The notes under the pieces: model-generated
What the model was told of the DNA's origin: nothing
The model's input: only the letters and a program-made list of their open reading frames with translations
Database searches by the model: none
Source: Anaerococcus obesiensis ph10
GTDB lineage: Bacteria > Bacillota > Clostridia > Tissierellales > Peptoniphilaceae
Direction: 5' to 3'
NCBI RefSeq assembly: GCF_000311745.1
Contig: NZ_HE978531.1
Span: forward strand, 1-64,000
DNA length: 64,000 bases
Part shown: positions 56,876-64,000 of the stretch, in pieces
Layout of the letters: every line of letters begins with the position of its first letter
Position numbering within the stretch: position 1 is the first letter of the stretch
Translations under genes and position numbers: made by a program

Positions 56876-57290
56876 CGGACCAAATATAAATATGCTTGGA
56901 ATTAGAGAAAAAAATATTTATGGCTCAAAAAATTATAAAGATTTAATAAAATATATAAAAGAATACACTGAAGATAAGGACATTGAAATTGAAATTTACC
57001 AATCAAATTCTGAAGGACAAATTATAAATAAAATTCAAGAAGCTTATAATTTGTACGATGGAATTGTAATAAATCCAGCAGCTTATACTCATACATCAAT
57101 TGCAATTTTGGATGCACTAAAAGCTGTAAATATTCCAACAGTTGAAGTGCATTTGACAGATGTAGATAAAAGAGAAGATTTTAGAAAAATATCTTACGTT
57201 TCATATTTTGCCAAAAAAACTATTAAAGGCAAGGGATTTGATGGTTATATAGAAGCGATTGATTTTTTAAAAGAAAATTATGATAAATAA
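56856..57290 (+). CDS. aroQ: 3-dehydroquinate dehydratase, type II
   Basis: Third shikimate-pathway step (144 residues). The family signature INGPNINMLGIREKNIYG lies at 5-22, with catalytic Tyr at 22 equivalent, NPAAYTHTSIAILDALKA near 71-88 and VEVHLTD. GAGGTG precedes the ATG, inside the end of the fusion gene. Last gene of the cluster. Confidence 0.95.
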   Translation: MRILIINGPNINMLGIREKNIYGSKNYKDLIKYIKEYTEDKDIEIEIYQSNSEGQIINKIQEAYNLYDGIVINPAAYTHTSIAILDALKAVNIPTVEVHLTDVDKREDFRKISYVSYFAKKTIKGKGFDGYIEAIDFLKENYDK

Positions 57291-57416
57291 ATTTGTAAAT
57301 TTATTTTACAATTTGTTGATTTTCATTTAATATTATATTTGTGATAGTTTAATCCTAACTTATTGCCAAAAGCTTATAAAAAGGGTAGGATATACAGAGA
57401 ATTAGAGGTGAAAGAT

Positions 57417-60130
57417 TTGGCGTTATTAAATATATTTAAATCATTTAGTCAAAAAGAAATTGATAACAACCAAAAATTGGTTGATAAAATTTTAGCACTA
57501 GATGAAGATATGCAAAAATTAACAGATAAACAGTTACAAGATAAAACTAATGAATTTAAAGAAAGATTAAATAAGGGCGAAAGTCTTGATGATTTATTGG
57601 TAGAGGCATTTGCAACAGTAAGAGAAGCAAGTGATAGGGTTTTGGGAATGAAACACTATCCAGTTCAATTACTTGGTGGAATTGTTCTACATAATGGACA
57701 AATTGCAGAGATGAAAACAGGAGAAGGAAAAACTTTGGTTGAAACTCTTCCTGCTTATCTAAATGCCCTTGATGGAAAAGGCGTTCACATAGTTACAGTA
57801 AATGATTATCTTGCAAAGCGTGACCAAGAGTGGATGGGAAAAGTTTATTCATTTTTAGGTCTTACAGTAGGTTGTATAATTTATGGACTTACAAATTCAG
57901 AAAGACAAAAAAATTATAACTGTGATATAACTTATGGAACAAACAACCAATTTGGTTTTGATTATCTAAGAGATAACATGGTTATTTATAAGGACAATAT
58001 GGTTCAAAGAGGACTTCACTATGCCATAGTCGATGAGGTTGACTCAATTTTAATAGATGAAGCTAGAACACCACTTATTATTTCTGGAGAAGGCGATGAA
58101 TCAACTGATACTTATGTAAAAGCAGATGAATTTATAAAAGGCCTTGAAGGAAGAATTTTAGATCCAAACGAAGATTTAGATCAAGATCCATTTGATAGAG
58201 AATTTGTTGTAGAAAAAGTAGATTTCTTAGTTGATGAAAAAAGAAAATCATCAAACCTTACAGAACAAGGTACAGCAAAGGCAGAAAAATTCTTTGGAAT
58301 TGAAAATTTATCAGATCCAGAACATCTTGAACTTGCTCACTACATCAACAATGCTTTGAAAGCAAACACTACAATGACAAGAGATATTGATTATGTTGTA
58401 AATAATGGCGAAGTTATGATTGTAGATGAATTTACTGGACGTATCATGCAAGGAAGAAGATATTCTGATGGTCTTCATCAAGCAATTGAAGCAAAAGAAG
58501 GCGTTGAAGTTCAATCAGAATCAAAAACTCTTGCAACAATTACCTTCCAAAATTACTTTAGAATGTATGATAAATTATCAGGAATGACTGGTACTGCAAA
58601 AACAGAAGAAGAAGAATTTTCAGAAATTTATAATCTAGATGTTGTAGAAATTCCTACAAATAAACCAATTCAAAGAGTTGATGATGTAGATTATGTTTAT
58701 ATAAATGAAAATGGAAAATATAATGCGATAATTGAAGAAATTAAAAGAGTACATGCAACAGGTCAACCAATCCTTGTAGGTACAATTTCAATAGAAAATT
58801 CTGAAAAATTATCAAATGCTCTTAAAAAAGAAAAATAAAACACGTTGTATTAAATGCAAAAAATCACGAAAGAGAAGCTGATATAGTTGCTCAAGCAGGA
58901 AGATTAAATTCTGTAACAATCGCAACAAATATGGCAGGCCGTGGTACTGATATTATGCTTGGTGGAAATGCCGATCACATGGCAAAACAAAGATTGAAAA
59001 GAGAAGGAATCTCAGAAGAATTGCTTGAACAAGTTGACTCTTTCCAAGAAACAGACAACCAAGAAATATTAGAAGCAAGAAAAAAATATAAACACTACAA
59101 ATCTCTAGTAAAACCTGGCATAGATGAAGAAGCTAAAAAAGTTAGAGAAGTCGGTGGACTTTATATAATTGGTTCAGAAAGACACGAATCACGAAGAATT
59201 GATAATCAGTTGAGAGGTCGTTCTGGAAGACAAGGAGATCCAGGAAAATCAAGATTTTTCATTTCATTAAAAGATGACTTGATTAGACTTAATGTTGGAG
59301 AACAAATTTCAAAATTTGTAGAAAATTATAATTATCCAGAAGATGAACCAATTGTTTCAAAAATGGTTACAAGGTCAATTGAAAAAGCTCAAACAAGAGT
59401 TGAAGCAAATAACTTTGCAACAAGAAAAAGAGTTCTTCAATACGACGATGTAATGAACAAACAAAGAACAATAATCTATAACGAAAGAAAACAAGTTCTT
59501 TACGGAGAAAATATGAGAGATTCAATTCTTGGAATGATAAAAGATTCAATCTCCCAATCCGTTTATTCATTTACAAATCCACAAGTAAAACCAGAAAATT
59601 GGGAAATGGTTGCTTTATTAAATCATTTAAAATCAATTGCAATTCCTGTTGAATTATTGAAGTTTGAAAATATAAATGATTTTACTCAAGAAAAACTAAT
59701 AGATTATATTTACCAAACAAGCTTAGAAAAATATGAAAATAAGGAAAAACAATTTGGCGAAGAAAACATGAGAGAAGTTGAAAGAGTTGTTTTACTTAGA
59801 GTAATTGATACAAAATGGATGGAACATATCGATTCAATGGATCAAATGAGAAAAGAAATTGGTGTAAGGGCAATGGGAAATGATGATCCTGTAAGAGCTT
59901 ACACAAATACTGGTTTTGATATGTATGAAGAAATGACTAATGCCATCCAAGAAGAAACTGTAAGACTTATGATGGGTGTTGAAATCAGACAAAATATTGA
60001 AAGAAAACAAGTTTTAAAACCTGATGAAGAAGGATTTGAAAATCCTGAAAATCCAGAAGAAGCAACAAACAGGGCTGAAAGAAGAAGATTAAAAAGAGAA
60101 GCTAAAAAAGGACACATCAAGGGTAATTAG
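57417..60130 (+). CDS. secA: protein translocase subunit SecA (frameshifted)
   Basis: ATPase motor of the Sec export pathway, about 904 residues. Visible are the DEAD-type [55 protein letters not shown] and, after the break, [14 protein letters not shown] and [25 protein letters not shown]. The frame breaks at A5 58831-58835; one extra A gives [29 protein letters not shown] at 57417 is the start (AGAGGTG upstream; product MALLNIF), not the longer open frame from 57363. The C-terminus ends in a Lys-rich tail without the Cys-rich SecB-binding zinc motif. Confidence 0.94.
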
Positions 60131-61240
60131 ATGGCAGAAATTTATGAGCTAAGAGAAATCATTAAAGAACTTGATAAAAATCTAGATATGATTGGCTCTC
60201 ATCTTAACCCAGAAAAGCTAAATACAGAAATAAAACAAATTGAAAAACAAACTCTAGAAGAAAATTTTTGGGATGATAGCCAAAAAGCTCAAGAAATAAT
60301 GGCAGATTTGTCAGATAAAAAAGAAAATTTTAAAACTTTTACAAGCTTTGAAGAAGAATTAAAAGACCAATCTGATCTTTTGGATATAATTGAAGAAAGC
60401 AATGAAGATTTAGAAAGTTTGAATGAAATTGAAGAAATTTTAAATTCATTAAAAAAAGAAATAGGATCTTTTAAAATAAAAACTGAGCTTGATGGAGAAT
60501 ATGACAAAAATAATGCCTATCTTGTAATACATGCTGGAGCTGGTGGACTTGAAGCTACTGATTGGGCAGAAATGCTTATGAGAATGTACACAAGATTTTT
60601 CGAAAAAAGAAATTTTAAATTTGATGTAACAGATTTAAATAACGAAGAAGCTGGTGGTATAAAATCTGCAACAATTCATGTGAAAGGTTCTTTTGCTTAT
60701 GGATATTTAAAAGGAGAAAAAGGCGTTCACAGGCTTGTAAGGATTTCTCCTTTTGATTCTTCAAAAAGACGCCACACTTCTTTTGCATCAGTTGATATTT
60801 TTCCTGAATTAAATGATGATATGAGTGTAGAAATTGATCCAAAAGATTTGAGGATTGATACTTATAGGGCAAGTGGAGCTGGTGGACAACATGTTAATAA
60901 AACTGATTCTGCTGTAAGAATTACCCACATCCCAACAGGAGTTATAGCATCAAGTCAAGCTGAAAGAAGTCAAACTCAAAATAAAGAAACAGCAATGAGG
61001 CTTCTTTTGGCAAAACTTACTCAAATTAAAGAAGAAGAACACAGGGAAAAAATTGAAGATATTCAAGGAAATTACACCCAAATAGCTTGGGGAAATCAAA
61101 TAAGATCTTATGTATTTCATCCATACACTTTGGTTAAAGATCATAGAACAAATTTTGAAGTTGGAAATGTTGAAAGCGTAATGGATGGAGATATTGACGG
61201 ATTTATAGATGAATATTTAGCTAATAAGGGAAGGGAATAA
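60131..61240 (+). CDS. prfB: peptide chain release factor 2
   Basis: Reads UGA and UAA stops. The 369-residue protein has the anticodon-like SPF in VRISPFDSSKRRHTSFASV and the catalytic GGQ in ASGAGGQHVNKTDSAVRI. Most bacterial prfB genes need a programmed +1 shift at an in-frame UGA near codon 25; here the reading frame is continuous through GSHLNPEKLNTEI, so this control is absent. It starts directly after the secA stop, with GGGTAA as ribosome site. Confidence 0.96.
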   Translation: MAEIYELREIIKELDKNLDMIGSHLNPEKLNTEIKQIEKQTLEENFWDDSQKAQEIMADLSDKKENFKTFTSFEEELKDQSDLLDIIEESNEDLESLNEIEEILNSLKKEIGSFKIKTELDGEYDKNNAYLVIHAGAGGLEATDWAEMLMRMYTRFFEKRNFKFDVTDLNNEEAGGIKSATIHVKGSFAYGYLKGEKGVHRLVRISPFDSSKRRHTSFASVDIFPELNDDMSVEIDPKDLRIDTYRASGAGGQHVNKTDSAVRITHIPTGVIASSQAERSQTQNKETAMRLLLAKLTQIKEEEHREKIEDIQGNYTQIAWGNQIRSYVFHPYTLVKDHRTNFEVGNVESVMDGDIDGFIDEYLANKGRE

Positions 61241-61257
61241 TCTTTCCCTTATTTTTT
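61226..61257 (+). terminator. terminator overlapping the prfB stop
   Basis: An aagggaa/ttccctt stem around a short loop containing the end of prfB, followed by atttttt. Confidence 0.75.
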
Positions 61258-61274
61258 ATTAAAAAGGAGAAAAA

Positions 61275-62363
61275 ATGAAAAATATAATTTTAACTGGAGA
61301 TAGACCAACAGGAAAACTTCATTTGGGCCATTATGTTGGCTCATTAAAAAATAGGGTTAAAATGCAAAATGAAGGAAATTATGACAAAATGTATGTTATG
61401 ATTGCCGATGCTCAAGCTCTTACTGATAATTTTGATAATCCAAAAAAAATCAGAGAAAATATTACAGAAGTTATGCTTGATTATTTATCAGTTGGACTTG
61501 ATCCAAATAAGGTAACATTTTTTGTTCAATCTTATGTAAAAGAGCTTACAGAATTAACTTTTTATTTATTAAATTTAGTTACCCTATCAAGGCTTGAAAG
61601 AAATCCTACTGTAAAAAGCGAAATAAAATCTAAAAATTTTGAAACAAGTCTTCCTACTGGATTTTTAATTTATCCTGTTAGCCAAACTTCAGATATTATT
61701 TTGTTTGATTCTAATATTGTTCCAGTTGGAGAAGACCAAGAGCCAATGCTTGAACAAGCTAGAGAATTGGTTCGTTCATTTAATAGTACTTACAAAGAAA
61801 TTTTTAGAGAACCAAAAGCAGTAATTCCAGAAAATAAAGTTTGTAGAAGACTTCCAGGAATTGATGGAAATGCAAAAATGAGTAAGTCTTTGGATAATTG
61901 TATTTACTTATCAGATTCAAAAGAAGAAGTAAAGAAAAAAGTAATGTCAATGTTTACAGATCCAGGACATATAAAAATTACAGATCCAGGAAAGGTTGAA
62001 GGAAATTCTGTATTTACTTATCTTGATGCTTTTTGTGAAGATTATCATTTTGAAAAATATTTGCCAGAATATAAAAATTTAGATGAATTAAAAGATCATT
62101 ATAGACGTGGTGGTCTTGGAGATGTGAAAATTAAAAAATTCTTAAATAAAGTTTTGGAAGATTTTCTTGTTCCTGTTAGAGAAAAAAGAGCTTATTATGA
62201 AAAAGATATTTCCAAATTATTTGAAATTATGGAAAATGGTTCGAAAGAGGCAAGTGCTTATGGAAAAATGAAACTTGAACAAGTAAAAGACGCTATGGGC
62301 ATAAATTATTTTGATGATAATAATTTAATTTCTGAACTTCAAAGAAAATATAACCAAAAATAA
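61275..62363 (+). CDS. trpS: tryptophanyl-tRNA synthetase
   Basis: Class I synthetase that charges tRNA-Trp (362 residues). The HIGH-like motif is TGKLHLGHYVGS (about 12-23) and the KMSKS loop is AKMSKSLDNCIY (about 199-210). DAQALTDN and PVGEDQEPMLEQARELVR are typical. The 34-bp gap after prfB holds only the terminator; no T-box is present. Confidence 0.96.
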   Translation: MKNIILTGDRPTGKLHLGHYVGSLKNRVKMQNEGNYDKMYVMIADAQALTDNFDNPKKIRENITEVMLDYLSVGLDPNKVTFFVQSYVKELTELTFYLLNLVTLSRLERNPTVKSEIKSKNFETSLPTGFLIYPVSQTSDIILFDSNIVPVGEDQEPMLEQARELVRSFNSTYKEIFREPKAVIPENKVCRRLPGIDGNAKMSKSLDNCIYLSDSKEEVKKKVMSMFTDPGHIKITDPGKVEGNSVFTYLDAFCEDYHFEKYLPEYKNLDELKDHYRRGGLGDVKIKKFLNKVLEDFLVPVREKRAYYEKDISKLFEIMENGSKEASAYGKMKLEQVKDAMGINYFDDNNLISELQRKYNQK

Positions 62364-62385
62364 GAAAAATTGATAATAATTTGTT

Positions 62386-62416
62386 AAAAAAGTGCAATTT
62401 TATTTGCACTTTTTTT
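62386..62416 (+). terminator. terminator after trpS
   Basis: An aaaaagtgcaa/ttgcactttttt hairpin with loop ttta and a T7 tract, just past the stop. Confidence 0.88.
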
Positions 62417-62504
62417 CTTTATGTCCTATAATGGATAGGTAGTCACGTTACGAGCTATATATTTTACATAAAAATATAGCTAAAAAAGGAGTGTTTAAAT
62501 TTTT

Positions 62505-63755
62505 ATGAGTAAATCTGAAAAGAAAAAACTTGGTTTAATACCTAAATTATTGATAGCGATTGCCTTAGGTACTTTAGCTGGTTTATATTTGCCTGAATGG
62601 TTTGTAAGAATTGCAGTTACATTCTCATCAATTTTCGGTGCATTTTTAAACTTTGTTATCCCACTTATGATAATCGCTTTTGTTACTAAAGGAATAGCAG
62701 ATCTTGGAGAAGGAGCTGGAAGGTTACTTGCTGTAACTGTTCTTATTGCTTATACATCAACTATAGTTGGTGGTTCATTATCTTATTTAATGAGTTCAAA
62801 TATTTTCCCAGCTTTTATTAGTCAAGATCAAGTTGCTAAGATCCAAGCTTCAAGTGAAATTGAAGTTAATCCATTTTTTGAAGTGCCTATCACACCATTT
62901 TTTGATGTTACATCAGCAATTATTTTTGCTTTTATGATGGGAATTTCAATTTCTTGGTTAAGAAAACATGGTAAGGGAGAATATTCTTACGGTTTAATTG
63001 GAGAATTTAATGAGATAATTACAAAAGTTTTATCAACAGCAATTGTACCATTATTACCATTTTTTATTTTTGGTAATTTCTCAAAAATGGCATTTACAGG
63101 TTCTGTATTTGCAGTTCTTTCAATTTTCTGGAAAATATTCTTGTGTGTAATTGCTCTTCACTTATTATACATATCTGCTTTATTTATAATAAATGGTCTT
63201 TATACAAAGAAAAATCCTCTTGTTTTAATCAAAAATCAAATCAAAGGATATTTAACAGCTGTTGGAACTCAATCATCTGTTGCTACAATTCCTGTAAACT
63301 TAGAATGTGCTAAGTCAAATAGTGTTAGCAAGGGAATAAGAGATTTTGTAATTCCTCTTGGAGCTACAGTTCACATGCCAGGCTCAATGATTACAATTAC
63401 AGCTTGCACATTTACAATTTTAACCATGTATGGAATGGATCATTCTTATTTATTAATGTTAAGATATATGGCAATTTTGGGAATAGCTATGGTTGCAGCC
63501 CCTGGAGCACCAGGTGGAGCTGTAATGAGTGCCCTACCATTTTTACCAGTTGTAGGAATTCCTTCAGAAGGAGAGCTTGCATCATTATTGATTACACTAT
63601 ATCTAACTCAAGATTCATTTGGAACCGCTGCAAATATATCAGGAGATACAGCAATCTCTATTGGTATAGATAAAATATTTAATAAACATATAGTTAAAAA
63701 TGATGACTACAAAGACGGTTTCAATGATGAAATTATAAATGCTGAAGAAATTTAA
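62505..63755 (+). CDS. dicarboxylate/amino acid:cation symporter
   Basis: A 416-residue DAACS-family transporter of the GltP/SstT type with about eight transmembrane segments and re-entrant loops. Visible are FLNFVIPLMIIAFVTKGIADL near 47-67, the Ser-rich hairpin TAVGTQSSVATIPVNLECAK near 254-273, GATVHMPGSMITITACTF and TLYLTQDSFGTAANISGD near the C-terminus. Substrate (glutamate/aspartate, serine/threonine or C4-dicarboxylate) is open. AAAGGAGTG precedes the ATG; a hairpin (agctatat/atatagct) lies just before it. Confidence 0.92.
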   Translation: MSKSEKKKLGLIPKLLIAIALGTLAGLYLPEWFVRIAVTFSSIFGAFLNFVIPLMIIAFVTKGIADLGEGAGRLLAVTVLIAYTSTIVGGSLSYLMSSNIFPAFISQDQVAKIQASSEIEVNPFFEVPITPFFDVTSAIIFAFMMGISISWLRKHGKGEYSYGLIGEFNEIITKVLSTAIVPLLPFFIFGNFSKMAFTGSVFAVLSIFWKIFLCVIALHLLYISALFIINGLYTKKNPLVLIKNQIKGYLTAVGTQSSVATIPVNLECAKSNSVSKGIRDFVIPLGATVHMPGSMITITACTFTILTMYGMDHSYLLMLRYMAILGIAMVAAPGAPGGAVMSALPFLPVVGIPSEGELASLLITLYLTQDSFGTAANISGDTAISIGIDKIFNKHIVKNDDYKDGFNDEIINAEEI

Positions 63756-63758
63756 TTA

Positions 63759-63788
63759 AAAAACTAGGCTTTGCGCCTAGTTTTTTTG
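63759..63788 (+). terminator. terminator after the symporter gene
   Basis: A 9-bp stem aaactaggc/gcctagttt, 5-nt loop and T-tract, a few bases past the stop. The minus-strand kinase gene begins just beyond, so it may work for both. Confidence 0.88.
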
Positions 63789-63801
63789 TGCTTAAAATTA
63801 T

Positions 63802-64000
63802 TTATAAATTAGAAATTGGTAGGGAAACTTTTATTAGGCTTCCTTTGTCTTTGTCTAAAACTTTAATTTTTCCTCTATGAAGTTTTATTGTTTCTTTTAC
63901 TAGAGAAAGTCCTAGTCCTGATCCTATTTCTTCATTTGCTTTTATTCTATAAAAGGCTTTGAAGATATTTTCTTTTTCGCTTTTTGCTATTCCTATTCCA
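63802..64000 (-). CDS. sensor histidine kinase, C-terminal end (partial)
   Basis: About 65 residues in view, cut by the window edge. The translation on the minus strand reads GIGIAKSEKENIFKAFYRIK, then GSGLGLSLVKETIKLHRGKI and ends KGSLIKVSLPISNL. These are the F- and G2-box parts of a HATPase domain, i.e. the ATP-binding end of a two-component kinase. The stop codon is at 63802-63804. The input domain and partner regulator lie outside the window. Confidence 0.88.
   Translation of the reverse strand, partial: GIGIAKSEKENIFKAFYRIKANEEIGSGLGLSLVKETIKLHRGKIKVLDKDKGSLIKVSLPISNL

Noticed and set aside
57363-57416. Longer SecA start at TTG 57363
   Set aside because: The extra 18 residues match no SecA N-terminus and lack a ribosome site, while TTG 57417 has AGAGGTG and gives MALLNIF.
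15461-63755. Real pseudogenisation of topA, secA, aroA and others
   Set aside because: The reading frames stay conserved on both sides of each break, and each break lies in an A/T run and is repaired by one base. Decay would also leave substitutions and larger deletions.

Overview
The window is low-GC, AT-rich DNA from a Gram-positive anaerobe. The best guess is a member of the Firmicutes family Peptoniphilaceae (Anaerococcus/Peptoniphilus/Finegoldia type). This rests on inference from gene content and order: long HPF, T-box control of serS, GdpP-L9-DnaB and YlxM-Ffh-S16-KhpA-RimM-TrmD-L19 gene orders, sortase-anchored surface proteins and an arginine deiminase operon.

Layout. 1-2200: cluster of 13 tRNA genes on the + strand, interrupted by decayed tRNA-Glu fragments and a 55-bp repeat. 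2270-4360: a B3/B4-domain protein and an AraC-family regulator with two HTH domains, both on the minus strand. 4662-9460: arginine deiminase operon (arcA, arcB, arcC, YfcC-type transporter). 9665-14491: HtrA protease and two cell-wall surface proteins facing each other. 15127-23835: a long translation/secretion and DNA-processing series (ylxM, ffh, rpsP, khpA, rimM, trmD, rplS, then rbgA, rnhB, yraN, dprA, topA). 24225-36167: mixed housekeeping genes (mscL, Nudix hydrolase, ANT(6)-like protein, D,D-carboxypeptidase, tRNA-Arg, tadA, hydroxyacid dehydrogenase, udk, glgB, ApbE, DUF1846, crotonase). 36223-38340: a large metallophosphoesterase. 38544-46127: yybS-like, gdpP, rplI, dnaB, GNAT, dnaD, dnaI, nnrE. 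46165-47661: T-box leader and serS. 48206-51582: minus-strand group of 5-formyl-THF cyclo-ligase, YihY and an S9 peptidase. 51697-57290: hpf and then an aromatic amino acid cluster (tyrA, aroB, aroA, a three-domain chorismate mutase/AroE/AroK fusion, aroQ). 57417-63755: secA, prfB, trpS and a dicarboxylate/amino-acid symporter. The window ends inside a histidine kinase on the minus strand.

The strongest sequence-level observation is that at least ten genes, including the essential topA and secA, are broken by a single-base change in an A/T homopolymer of 5-8 bases, nearly always a missing base. This looks like consensus error from a homopolymer-prone sequencing method, so these genes are annotated full length across the shift.

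Biologically, the most interesting items are the trifunctional shikimate-pathway fusion, the tandem-HTH AraC regulator divergent from the arginine deiminase operon, a duplicated inverted-repeat operator around the ylxM promoter, and two copies of a dispersed intergenic repeat, one of which sits between duplicated terminator hairpins. No phage, insertion sequence, CRISPR array or rRNA gene was seen.
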